From the NCBI GenBank assembly GCA_934631005.1, contig CAKTXA010000030.1:1-30481 (forward strand): DNA of 30,481 nucleotides. Reading direction: 5' to 3'. Of the stretch, positions 1 to 7,009 are shown piece after piece (the first letter of the stretch is position 1; each line of letters begins with the position of its first letter). The notes beneath the pieces were generated by a model that was given only the letters and a program-made list of their open reading frames with translations, had not been told where the DNA came from and made no database searches. The stretch comes from an uncultured Oscillospiraceae bacterium (GTDB lineage Bacteria; Bacillota; Clostridia; Oscillospirales; Oscillospiraceae). The position numbers were made by a program, and so were the translations under genes.

Positions 1-111
1 GCTGTAAAACTGTAAAGGATCATCCCGAACATTTTGTAAACAATCTGGGCTTGACAGTGGTCATCGGCCCCTACAGGAGCTATACCTTTTGTGCCGAAGA
101 TATACACAAAA

Positions 112-148
112 CCGCCCGCGGCTGGGGGCTGCGGGCGGGGTGTTTTTT
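112..148 (+). terminator. Intrinsic terminator, end of an upstream plus-strand gene
   Basis: CCGCCCGC (112-119) pairs with GCGGGCGG (131-138), with three more possible pairs inside, and is followed by a T-run (143-148). It would serve a plus-strand gene lying left of the window; frames 1 and 2 close at 13-15 and 5-7, so that gene could end just inside the window. Its T-run overlaps the stop codon of the convergent minus-strand gene. On the minus strand the stem is followed by only four T, so bidirectional use is possible but weaker. I see nothing else in bases 1-111. Confidence 0.75.
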
Positions 149-707
149 ATGCCTCGGGGAGCGGGAGGTCTACCACGATGGGGGTGTGGTGCACGGCGGG
201 GAGGAAGGTGTTCAGGATGTCTTTGGTGGCGATGGCGAGGCTGGAGGTGTTGATGCAGGGGTGGCAGCCGATGCGCTCCGACTCATAGATGGGCTTGTCG
301 ATGACGAGCTGGACGCAGTTTTCCGGGTCGTTCATCAGGCCGAGCACGCTGACGGAGCCGGGGGTGATGTTGAGGTACTTTTCCATATCCCCGGCGTCGG
401 CAAACGACAGCCGCGCCACGCCGAGCTGCTTGGAGAGATCCTTGGTCTTAAAGACCTTGTCGCCCTCGAGCAGGAGAAGGTAAAAATTCGTCTTTTGCCG
501 GTTGCAGAGGAAGAGATTCTTGCAGATCTTTTCGCCCAGCACCCGCTCCACGGCCTCGCAGGCCTCGATGGTGTCGGCGTGGGCGTGGTCGGCGCGGACG
601 TAGGGGATGTGCAGGCTGTCCAGGAGGTCATAGCATGCGGTCTCCTTGGGGAGGCGGCCCGTGCAGTCGGCGGGACGGCCGGTATAGAGGGTCTTGTCGA
701 GTTCCAT
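147..707 (-). CDS. YbaK/ProX-type prolyl-tRNA editing deacylase
   Basis: A 186-residue protein of the YbaK/aminoacyl-tRNA deacylase family. It most resembles stand-alone ProX/PrdX proteins, which hydrolyse mischarged Ala-tRNA(Pro) in the cytosol. The family landmarks seen are a lysine in KNLFL near residue 63 and the GCHPCINTSSL segment at 147-157, close to the C-terminus. The length fits free-standing ProX (about 160-190 residues). It starts with ATG six bases after the stop of the LCP gene, so the two are probably cotranscribed; the ribosome binding site is weak, which suggests translational coupling. The exact amino acid edited cannot be read from the sequence. Family assignment is firm and specificity is inferred. 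Confidence 0.88.
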   Translation of the reverse strand: MELDKTLYTGRPADCTGRLPKETACYDLLDSLHIPYVRADHAHADTIEACEAVERVLGEKICKNLFLCNRQKTNFYLLLLEGDKVFKTKDLSKQLGVARLSFADAGDMEKYLNITPGSVSVLGLMNDPENCVQLVIDKPIYESERIGCHPCINTSSLAIATKDILNTFLPAVHHTPIVVDLPLPEA

Positions 708-712
708 AGTGT

Positions 713-2152
713 TTATCCGTTGCGGATGGAAAGCTCCGCAGCGCTGACTCCTTCCTGATAGGGGCTGCAGGCTTCGTTCACCAGATCGGCGACGGCCTGC
801 GCGTCAAGGACGTAATACGAGCCCCCGGCGATGTTCATGGGCGCGCCGGGGAGGGTGGCGGACTGCACATCGCCCTTGCACAGAAGGACGGACTCCGCCA
901 GCCAGAGGATATTCTGCGTGGTGAGGTCGGTGCTGACTGACTCCTGCAGCAGCTTCAGCGCCTTCGGCGCGTGCACGAGCTTCAGCGGGGAGACCCACTG
1001 GCGCAGCGCGGCGTTCAGAAAATCGCGCTGGACGTTCACGCGGCCAAGGTCGGCGTCGGCATAGCCGGAGCGGAAGCGGACGAGCTGCATGGCCTGCGCG
1101 CCGCTTAGCCTCTGGCGGCCGACGGACAAATTGATCTCCAGCCCCTGCGCAGGGTCGGAATACTGCATATCCACGGGCACGTCGAAGGTGACGCCGCCCA
1201 TGCAGTCCACCAGCGCTTCAAACGTATCCAGCCCGATGAGCAGATAGCCGTCGGGGCGGAAGCCGATGATCTCCGTGATGCGGGACAGAAGCTCCTCCAT
1301 CCCCGCCTCGCCGCCGCCCGCCCAGCCGTAGGCCGAGTTGAGCTTGGGCACGGAGTAGGCGCAGTAGACGAGCGTATCGCGCGGGATGGACACGAGCCGC
1401 AGCGAGCGCTCCTTGCGCGAGACGCTCAGGAGCATCATCGTATCCGTGCGCCAGCCGCCCTCGTCGGTGCCGCAGAGAAGAATGGTAGAGCTGCCGCTGA
1501 CGCGGTCGCCGAGGGTATTCTCCACAGCCTTCGGCTGTTTGGCAAACACAACGAGCGCCAGCGCGATGAGCAGCAGCGCCGCCGGGAAAATGAGCCACCA
1601 CGGCTTGTGCTTTTTGCGCTTGGGGGCCGCTTCGCGGGACTCTCCGGCAAATTCCGCCGCCACGCGGCGGTGCTCGCGCGTCTCATCGCCGTCACCCTGC
1701 TCATAGAGCCATTTGGCGTAGGCGGCGCTGTCCATGGGCGCGGTCGCGTCCAGATCGGCGCGGCGGCGCTTCCTTTTCTGCGCCATGTTCTCCACGGCCT
1801 GCTCCTCCTGCGCCTCGCGGGCCTGACGCTCCTGCTCGCGGGCCTGACGCTCCTGCTCGCGCTGCTTTTCATACCGCGCGCGGCGCGCAGTCTGATAGGC
1901 GGGCTTGGACTGCTCATAGGCCGTCAGCGGGCGGAACACCTGCGTGGGCGCGTCCGGAACGGACGGCGGCATGGGGTCGGGCGGGACCTCCCCGTAGAAT
2001 TTTTCATAGTCGATATGGACATCCGAGGCGCGCGGGCCGTTGGTATGCAGCGGGGCAGTATCGTCTGCGGCGCTGTCTCCAAGGAGCTGTTTGACGTCGC
2101 TCAGCAGCGCGTCAAGCTCCCGCTCGTCCGGCTGCCGGTCCTTTTCCTGCAT
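713..2152 (-). CDS. LytR-CpsA-Psr (LCP) family cell-wall glycopolymer ligase
   Basis: A 479-residue membrane-anchored protein. LCP enzymes transfer lipid-linked glycopolymers onto peptidoglycan on the outer face of the membrane. The first 180 residues are cytoplasmic, charged and low in complexity, with a duplicated Gln/Glu/Arg-rich heptad around 97-113 and a basic stretch before the membrane. One transmembrane helix lies at about 185-204 (WWLIFPAALLLIALALVVFA). The LCP domain follows from about 222, with ILLCGTD, RTDTMMLLSV, LVSIPRDTLV, KLNSAY and LVRFRSGYADADLGRVNVQRD recognisable; the arginines and aspartates there match the family's phosphate-binding and catalytic residues. I chose the ATG at 2152 because GAGGAAAGGGGG lies correctly before it; a TTG seven codons upstream is embedded in that site. 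First gene of an operon with the ProX-like gene. Confidence 0.9.
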   Translation of the reverse strand: MQEKDRQPDERELDALLSDVKQLLGDSAADDTAPLHTNGPRASDVHIDYEKFYGEVPPDPMPPSVPDAPTQVFRPLTAYEQSKPAYQTARRARYEKQREQERQAREQERQAREAQEEQAVENMAQKRKRRRADLDATAPMDSAAYAKWLYEQGDGDETREHRRVAAEFAGESREAAPKRKKHKPWWLIFPAALLLIALALVVFAKQPKAVENTLGDRVSGSSTILLCGTDEGGWRTDTMMLLSVSRKERSLRLVSIPRDTLVYCAYSVPKLNSAYGWAGGGEAGMEELLSRITEIIGFRPDGYLLIGLDTFEALVDCMGGVTFDVPVDMQYSDPAQGLEINLSVGRQRLSGAQAMQLVRFRSGYADADLGRVNVQRDFLNAALRQWVSPLKLVHAPKALKLLQESVSTDLTTQNILWLAESVLLCKGDVQSATLPGAPMNIAGGSYYVLDAQAVADLVNEACSPYQEGVSAAELSIRNG

Positions 2153-2186
2153 CGCTGTGCCCCCTTTCCTCAATTTCTGACATTTT

Positions 2187-2215
2187 ATTATACTGTATTG
2201 AGACCGTTTTGTAAA
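2187..2215 (-). promoter_or_regulatory. Sigma-A type promoter for the LCP-proX operon
   Basis: On the minus strand, TTTACA (plus 2210-2215) and a perfect TATAAT (plus 2187-2192) are separated by 17 bases. The -10 box lies 34 bases before the chosen ATG. It is back to back with the DUF362 gene promoter, which begins 13 bases further right. Confidence 0.8.
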
Positions 2216-2228
2216 CTGCGCATTTTAT

Positions 2229-2257
2229 TTGAAATAGGCGGATGGATATGCTATAGT
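2229..2257 (+). promoter_or_regulatory. Sigma-A type promoter for the DUF362/ferredoxin gene
   Basis: TTGAAA (2229-2234), a 17-base spacer and TATAGT (2252-2257), ending 31 bases before the ATG at 2289. Confidence 0.75.
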
Positions 2258-2288
2258 AAAGGACAGTTTTGGAATGGGAGGGATCGCC

Positions 2289-3437
2289 ATGCAACCGGAT
2301 GTCAGCATTGTGGCCTGTGGGAGCTATGACCCGGCGGAGTGCCGCCGCGCGATGGAACAGGTGCTCGCGCCACTGGGAGGACTCGACTGGGTCAGTCCCG
2401 GAATGCGCATCGTCATCAAGGTCAATCTCGTCTCCGCGATGAAGCCGGAGGAGGCCGCCACCACGCACCCGGCGCTTTTGTGCGCGCTCATTGAGCTGCT
2501 GCGCGGGCGCGGCGCGTCCGTCCTGCTGGGCGACAGCCCCGGGGGACTTTACAACGCGGCGCATCTGACGCATGTGTACGACGCCGCCGGGATGCGGCAG
2601 TGCGAGGCGGCGGGCGCGGAGCTGAATATGGATTTTTCGCAGAAAACCGCGGAAGCTCCGAACGCCGCGGTGGCCAAGCGCTTTACGTACACGGCGTATT
2701 TGGACAAGGCGGACGCCGTTATCGACTTCTGCAAGCTCAAAAGCCACGGCATGATGAGCATGACGAACGCCGTGAAAAACTTTTTCGGCGTGATCCCCGG
2801 CACAATGAAGCCGGAATACCACTATCAGTACCCCAAGGCGGAGGATTTTGCCGGGATGCTGGTGGATCTGGCAGAGTATTTCGCCCCGCGGCTTTGCATC
2901 TGCGACGCCGTGGTGGGCATGGAGGGAAACGGCCCCACGCAGGGCACGCCGAAGAAGATCGGCGTGCTGGCGGCGTCAACCTCGGCGCACAAGCTCGACC
3001 TCGCCTGCGCGGCGATGCTGGGCATGACAGCCGGCGATGTGCCCACGCTCCGCGCGGCGGCTGACCGCGGGCTGTGCCCGGAGACGGCGGAGGAGCTGAC
3101 GATCGCCGGTGATCTGAACGCGTTCCGCGTCCCCGATTTTCAGGCGCCGAAGGCGCAGGGGACCGTCTTTTTCGGGCAGACCGGAGGGCTGTTCGGCCGG
3201 TTGGAAAATACCGTGATGCAGACCTTTTTTACACCGAGGCCCCGGCCGCAGAAAAAAAGCTGCATCGGCTGCGCCAAGTGCGCGCGCATCTGCCCGGCCA
3301 AGGCGATCGCGATGCAGAATAAGCTGCCGCACATCGACCGCAAAACGTGCATCCACTGCTTCTGCTGTCAGGAATTCTGCCCGGTGGGGGCGATGAAGGT
3401 CTACCGCTCCCCCATCGCGCGGCTGCTGAGCCGCTGA
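2289..3437 (+). CDS. DUF362 domain protein with C-terminal 2x[4Fe-4S] ferredoxin module
   Basis: A 382-residue protein. The first 300 residues form a DUF362 domain (IVIKVNLVSAMKPEEAATTHP near the N-terminus, then KLKSHGMMSMTNAVKNFFG and DAVVGMEGNGPTQGTP). This family is common in anaerobes and its reaction is unsettled. The C-terminus carries two CxxCxxCxxxCP clusters, starting near residues 325 (CIGCAKCARICP) and 354 (CIHCFCCQEFCP), expected to hold two [4Fe-4S] clusters. A redox or electron-transfer role in the cytosol is therefore likely, but the partner is unknown. The ATG at 2289 has GGGAGGG six bases before it; an ATG five codons upstream lies too close to any ribosome binding site. It is probably transcribed alone, since another promoter follows directly. 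Confidence 0.88.
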   Translation: MQPDVSIVACGSYDPAECRRAMEQVLAPLGGLDWVSPGMRIVIKVNLVSAMKPEEAATTHPALLCALIELLRGRGASVLLGDSPGGLYNAAHLTHVYDAAGMRQCEAAGAELNMDFSQKTAEAPNAAVAKRFTYTAYLDKADAVIDFCKLKSHGMMSMTNAVKNFFGVIPGTMKPEYHYQYPKAEDFAGMLVDLAEYFAPRLCICDAVVGMEGNGPTQGTPKKIGVLAASTSAHKLDLACAAMLGMTAGDVPTLRAAADRGLCPETAEELTIAGDLNAFRVPDFQAPKAQGTVFFGQTGGLFGRLENTVMQTFFTPRPRPQKKSCIGCAKCARICPAKAIAMQNKLPHIDRKTCIHCFCCQEFCPVGAMKVYRSPIARLLSR

Positions 3438-3440
3438 GAC

Positions 3441-3469
3441 TTGCCAATTGCGGAAAAACGTAGTATACT
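3441..3469 (+). promoter_or_regulatory. Promoter for the acyl-CoA synthetase gene
   Basis: TTGCCA (3441-3446), a 17-base spacer and TATACT (3464-3469). Transcription would start near 3476, so the three 27-base repeats (3487-3565) would lie in a leader of about 134 bases before the ATG at 3610. Confidence 0.75.
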
Positions 3470-3486
3470 GTTTAGGATAGGGAGTT

Positions 3487-3565
3487 TCTGCCGGTGTGTG
3501 AATAGGCAGACCTCTGTCGGGTGTGTATAAACAGCAAGCTCTATCAGGTGTGTGAGAAAAGAGGG
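3487..3565 (+). repeat. Three tandem 27-bp leader repeats with possible hairpins
   Basis: The core GGTGTGT occurs at 3493, 3520 and 3547, exactly 27 bases apart, each preceded by a TCT-rich half (TCTGCC, TCTGTC, TCTATC). In copy 1, TCTGCC (3487-3492) pairs with GGCAGA (3505-3510). In copy 2, CTGT (3514-3517) pairs with ACAG (3531-3534). In copy 3, only CTCT/AGAG (3539-3542/3560-3563) can pair. The core falls in the loop each time, and the stem changes between copies 1 and 2 keep pairing. It could be an RNA protein-binding array or a DNA operator array; it resembles nothing I recognise. Confidence 0.7.
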
Positions 3566-3609
3566 CAGGCGCGAGCTGCTGCCCGACCAAAAAGAAAGGA
3601 TGACAAGCA

Positions 3610-5343
3610 ATGGGGATTTCTTCCTCGGCGCCGTGGCTCAGGTATTACGATACCACACCGGCGTATCTGGACTATCCGAAAAAGACCGTCTATGAGATGG
3701 TCCGGGCCGCGGCGGACAAGTATCCGAAAAACGTGGCCTACGAATTCATGGGCAAAAAGACGACGTTTGCCGAATTTATGGAGCGCATCGACCGCACGGC
3801 CAAGGCGTATCTCGCCATGGGCATCGGCAGGGGCGACCGCGTGACCATCTGTATGCCGAACTGCCCGCAGGCGCTTGACAGCTTCTACGCGCTCAACCGC
3901 ATCGGGGCGGTGTCGAACATGATCCACCCGCTCTCGGCGGCGAGCGAGATCAAATTCTACCTCGATTTTTCGAAGTCCAAGGCCATTTTGACGCTCGATC
4001 AGTTCTACGGCAAGGTGGCGGGCATCCTGCCGGAGCTGGAAAACAAGGACACGGTGCTGCTCATCGCGCGCATTGTGGACGAGCTGCCGCCGGTGCTGGC
4101 GGTGGGCTTTGCGCTGACCAAGGGCCGTAAGATCCCCCCGCTGCCGAAAAAGGGCAAGTACATGACGTGGAACAAATTCATGCAGGCCGGGCGCAGGCGC
4201 GATCTGCCGCTGCCCAAGGAGCTCGGCCGGTTCACCGACTGCGCGTCCATCCTCTATTCCGGTGGCACGACCGGCACAACGAAGGGCATTATGCTCAGCA
4301 ACCTCAACTTTAACGCCTGCGGCCTGCAGACCATCGCGGCCTCCGGCTTTGCGCCCATCAACGGGATGAAGATGCTCTCGGTCATGCCGGTGTTCCACGG
4401 CTTTGGCCTTGGCATCGGCATCCACACGGCGCTCATCGGCGGCGCGACGTGCATCCTGGTGCCGCAGTTCAATGTTAAGACCTATGCAGAGCTGCTCATC
4501 AAGAAGCAGCCGAACATCATTCCGGGCGTGCCGACGCTGTTTGAGGCGCTGCTGCGGGCGGAGAATCTGGAAAATGCCGATCTGAGCTGCCTGAAGGGCG
4601 TGTTCTGCGGCGGCGACAGCCTGTCCGTGGAGCTCAAGAAAAAGGTGGACGCCTTCCTCAAGGCGCACAACGCCACCGTGCAGATCCGGCAGGGCTACGG
4701 CCTGACGGAGTGCGTCACGGCCAGCTGCCTGACGCCGAAGGACTATAACCGTGTGGGCTCCATCGGCGTGCCGTTCCCGGATACGTACTACAAGATCGTG
4801 AAGGTCGGCACGACCGAGGAGGTCGACGCGGACATCGAGGGCGAGATCTGCATCAGCGGCCCGTCTGTGATGATGTGCTACATGGATAACCCCGAGGAGA
4901 CGGAGCATACCCTCCGCCGCCACGCCGACGGGCGCGTGTGGATGCACTCGGGCGACCTGGGCAAAATGGATGAGGACGGCTTTATCTACTTCTCGCAGCG
5001 CATCAAGCGCATGATCGTGACCTCCGGCTACAATGTGTACCCCGGTCAGCTGGAAAACGTCATCGACGGGCACGAGAAGGTACTGCTGTCGTGCGTGATC
5101 GGTGTGAAGGATCCGTATAAGATCCAGAAGGTCAAGGCGTTCGTGGTGCTGAAGCCGGACTATGAGCCGTCGGACGCGATCCGCGAGGAGATCCTGGAGT
5201 ACTGCCGCGGGCACATTGCGAAGTACGCCATGCCGTATGACATCGAGTTCCGCGCGGAGCTTCCGAAAACGCTGGTGGGCAAGGTGGCCTATCGCGTTTT
5301 GGAGGAGGAAGAAAACGAGCGGCAGGCCGCGGCACAGGGTTAA
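3610..5343 (+). CDS. AMP-forming acyl-CoA synthetase (long-chain fatty acid-CoA ligase type)
   Basis: A 577-residue member of the ANL adenylate-forming family. It activates a carboxylic acid with ATP to an acyl-AMP and transfers the acyl group to CoA. The visible motifs are the P-loop YSGGTTGTTKGIM (216-228), GYGLTE (A5, about 362), SGDLGKMDEDGFIYFSQRIK (A7/A8 hinge, from about 447), and PKTLVGKVAYR near the C-terminus, whose lysine (about 558) is the adenylation lysine (A10). Length and motif order are normal for full-length acyl-CoA ligases. AGAAAGGATG before the ATG serves as ribosome binding site. It has its own promoter, a repeat-bearing leader and a terminator, so it is monocistronic. 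Chain-length preference cannot be told from the sequence; a fatty acid is the default guess. Confidence 0.92.
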   Translation: MGISSSAPWLRYYDTTPAYLDYPKKTVYEMVRAAADKYPKNVAYEFMGKKTTFAEFMERIDRTAKAYLAMGIGRGDRVTICMPNCPQALDSFYALNRIGAVSNMIHPLSAASEIKFYLDFSKSKAILTLDQFYGKVAGILPELENKDTVLLIARIVDELPPVLAVGFALTKGRKIPPLPKKGKYMTWNKFMQAGRRRDLPLPKELGRFTDCASILYSGGTTGTTKGIMLSNLNFNACGLQTIAASGFAPINGMKMLSVMPVFHGFGLGIGIHTALIGGATCILVPQFNVKTYAELLIKKQPNIIPGVPTLFEALLRAENLENADLSCLKGVFCGGDSLSVELKKKVDAFLKAHNATVQIRQGYGLTECVTASCLTPKDYNRVGSIGVPFPDTYYKIVKVGTTEEVDADIEGEICISGPSVMMCYMDNPEETEHTLRRHADGRVWMHSGDLGKMDEDGFIYFSQRIKRMIVTSGYNVYPGQLENVIDGHEKVLLSCVIGVKDPYKIQKVKAFVVLKPDYEPSDAIREEILEYCRGHIAKYAMPYDIEFRAELPKTLVGKVAYRVLEEEENERQAAAQG

Positions 5344-5351
5344 ATATGAAA

Positions 5352-5382
5352 CAGGCGGGGCGAACGCCCCGCCTGATTTTTA
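5352..5382 (+). terminator. Intrinsic terminator after the acyl-CoA synthetase gene
   Basis: CAGGCGGGGC (5352-5361) pairs perfectly with GCCCCGCCTG (5366-5375) around a GAAC loop, followed by ATTTTTAA. It lies nine bases after the stop codon. The next gene's ribosome binding site follows at once, so that gene depends on read-through or a promoter I could not find. Confidence 0.88.
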
Positions 5383-5392
5383 AGGAGTCGTT

Positions 5393-6112
5393 ATGGAACA
5401 GGCAAAGGGACGCATCTGGGAGCTGGACGCGCTGCGGGGGCTGTGCATTTTGTGCGTGATCGCGGTGCATTTTATCTTTGATCTGCGCTTTTTCGCGGGC
5501 GCGGCGCTGACGCTCCCGGCGTGGTACACGTTCATTCAGGAGTACGGCGGGGCGATCTTTGTGATCCTGTCCGGCTGCTGCGCAACGCTCGGGCGGCGGA
5601 GCTTCCGGCGCGGGGCGATCGTGTTCGGCTGCGGGATGCTCATTACGCTGGTGACGTTCGGGATGTATCGGCTCGGCATGGCGTCCAGGGATGTGATCGT
5701 GCAGTTCGGCGTGCTGCATCTGCTGGGCGTGTGCATGATGCTGTATCCGCTGCTCAAAAAGCTGCCGGCCGGTGCGGTGCTGCCGCTGGCGGTGTGCCTG
5801 ATCGCGGCGGGGTATCTGGTGCGCGGCGTGCGCGTGCAGACGCCGTGGCTTTTTCCGCTGGGGCTGATCACCGACACGTTTTTTTCCAGCGACTATTTCC
5901 CGCTGCTGCCGCAGCTGGGGTATTTTCTGCTGGGCATCTGGCTGGGGCGGGCGGTATATCGCGAGAAAAAAACGCGCCTGCCCGGCACGTTTTCCGAAAG
6001 CCCCATCGCCCGCTTCTTCTGTCTCTGCGGCCGCCATTCGCTGCTGATCTACCTGGTCCACCAGCCGGTGCTGTACGGGGTGACGGAACTGGGGATGCGA
6101 GTTATGCGGTGA
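5393..6112 (+). CDS. DUF1624/HGSNAT-type multi-spanning membrane protein
   Basis: A 239-residue, very hydrophobic protein with about six or seven membrane segments. The N-terminal RIWELDALRGLCILCVIAVHF motif region (RxxxLDxLRG followed by a membrane helix with a His) is the hallmark of DUF1624, the bacterial relatives of heparan-alpha-glucosaminide N-acetyltransferase and other acyltransferase-3-like proteins. A C-terminal LIYLVHQPVLYG segment is also typical. The family is thought to move acyl groups across the membrane, but the acceptor is unknown here. AAGGAG sits seven bases before the ATG. Placement after an acyl-CoA synthetase is suggestive only, since a strong terminator separates them. 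Confidence 0.78.
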   Translation: MEQAKGRIWELDALRGLCILCVIAVHFIFDLRFFAGAALTLPAWYTFIQEYGGAIFVILSGCCATLGRRSFRRGAIVFGCGMLITLVTFGMYRLGMASRDVIVQFGVLHLLGVCMMLYPLLKKLPAGAVLPLAVCLIAAGYLVRGVRVQTPWLFPLGLITDTFFSSDYFPLLPQLGYFLLGIWLGRAVYREKKTRLPGTFSESPIARFFCLCGRHSLLIYLVHQPVLYGVTELGMRVMR

Positions 6113-6123
6113 AGTGTAGCCCA

Positions 6124-6348
6124 CCGAATCCTGAACGCAAGAGCGGGACAGTAGGCACCCTATACCTTCCCCTCGGGGAAGGTGCCCCCGAAGGGGGCGG
6201 ATGAGGGCCGGGGAGCACTTGCAGATAGCTTAGCATGCTCATCAAAACGTAACTGCTCCCCGGCCCTCATCAGTCAGCCTGCGGCTGACAGCTTCCCCCA
6301 GGGGAAGCTATGGGGTACCTGCGATTCGCTCCTGCGTCAAGGATTCGG
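6124..6348. mobile_element. 225-bp MITE-like inverted-repeat element with nested hairpins
   Basis: The ends are 22-base inverted repeats matching at 19 positions (6124-6145 begins CCGAATCCT; 6327-6348 ends AGGATTCGG). The inner ends of the two arms are an 18-base perfect inverted repeat (6200-6217 and 6254-6271) around a 36-base centre. Within each arm lie two hairpins at matching places but with different sequence: CCTTCCCC/GGGGAAGG and GCCCCC/GGGGGC on the left, CTTCCCC/GGGGAAG and GTCAGCC/GGCTGAC on the right. It encodes no protein and sits between convergent genes. This is the architecture of a miniature inverted-repeat element or of a large bidirectional terminator. A related shorter copy lies at 10924-11032. 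Confidence 0.7.
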
Positions 6349-6365
6349 CACATGATTCATCATTC

Positions 6366-6400
6366 ATTAAAATGGCGGCTGCCGTTTGGCAGCCGCCTTG
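6366..6400 (-). terminator. Terminator of the tex-DUF3786 operon, possibly bidirectional
   Basis: GGCGGCTGCC (6374-6383) and GGCAGCCGCC (6388-6397) form a perfect 10-pair stem with a four-base loop. On the minus strand it is followed by ATTTTAAT, directly after the DUF3786 gene. On the plus strand the tail is TTGTTT, weaker. Confidence 0.8.
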
Positions 6401-6401
6401 T

Positions 6402-7007
6402 TTATGCTTCGCCGGTGAGGCGGGCGAACAGGTGGTTTGCGGCGTAGTACGTTGTTTCGTAGCGCATAAACCGGAGGATATTTTCATCCCACAGCAGCTG
6501 GAGGCTGGGCGGGAATTCGTCGTCGCCGTGCCAGAAGCGCAGCTGCACCGGGAGGAATGGGAACAGCGGCAGCGTATAGCCGACGTCCGCGCCGGAAAGC
6601 GGCGTGCCGCCGAGGTGCCCGCAGGCACGGGTGAGCGCGGCGGGGTCGCGGTCGAAGCGCTCGGCGTAGCGGTCGAACAGGCGCTCGCCAAGGCCCGCCG
6701 TCTGCGCCACGCCGGAGACGTTGTTGATGCGGCAGTAGCGCCCGGAAAGGCAGTGATCGGGCTTTGCATCGCAGAGGACGTCGTAGATCGTCAGGCTCTC
6801 GTTGAAGCCCGCGGGCGCGGGCCGCGCGCCGTCCAGCCGCTCGACAAGGCCCGTTTTGCAGCTGACGCGGTAGGGCGCGGAAACGAAGGTGAGGTAGATG
6901 TGATCCGCATCCCGCGGCAGGCCGAACTTGGCCGCCATGGCGGCGGGGTCGTAGCGGAGGAAAATTTCAGCGGCGCGGGCGGCGCTGATCTCGTAATTGT
7001 TGACCAC
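6402..7007 (-). CDS. DUF3786 family protein
   Basis: A 201-residue soluble protein. The pattern LTIYDVLCDAKP, then LPLFPFLPVQLRFWHGDDEFPPSLQLLWDENIL and a closing MRYETTYYAANHLFARL matches my recollection of the clostridial DUF3786 family, which has no established function. It reads GTG at 7007, two bases after the TGA of tex, with GGGGGT in the end of tex as a possible ribosome binding site; translation is probably coupled. No membrane segment or metal-binding motif is evident. The family call is by recall rather than alignment. Confidence 0.7.
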   Translation of the reverse strand: MVNNYEISAARAAEIFLRYDPAAMAAKFGLPRDADHIYLTFVSAPYRVSCKTGLVERLDGARPAPAGFNESLTIYDVLCDAKPDHCLSGRYCRINNVSGVAQTAGLGERLFDRYAERFDRDPAALTRACGHLGGTPLSGADVGYTLPLFPFLPVQLRFWHGDDEFPPSLQLLWDENILRFMRYETTYYAANHLFARLTGEA

Positions 7008-7009
7008 GG

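Noticed and set aside
51..86. TTGACA at 51-56 with TATACC at 81-86 as a promoter
   Set aside because: The spacer is 24 bases, far from 17, and the boxes are directly followed by a terminator rather than a gene.
3487..3565. CRISPR array
   Set aside because: Only three imperfect copies, tandem without separate spacers, and no cas genes.
3544..5214. Long minus-strand reading frame (556 residues) opposite the acyl-CoA synthetase gene
   Set aside because: Composition (Arg/His/Asp/Val-rich, no domain) is that of the antisense of a GC-rich gene; the plus strand has all ANL motifs.
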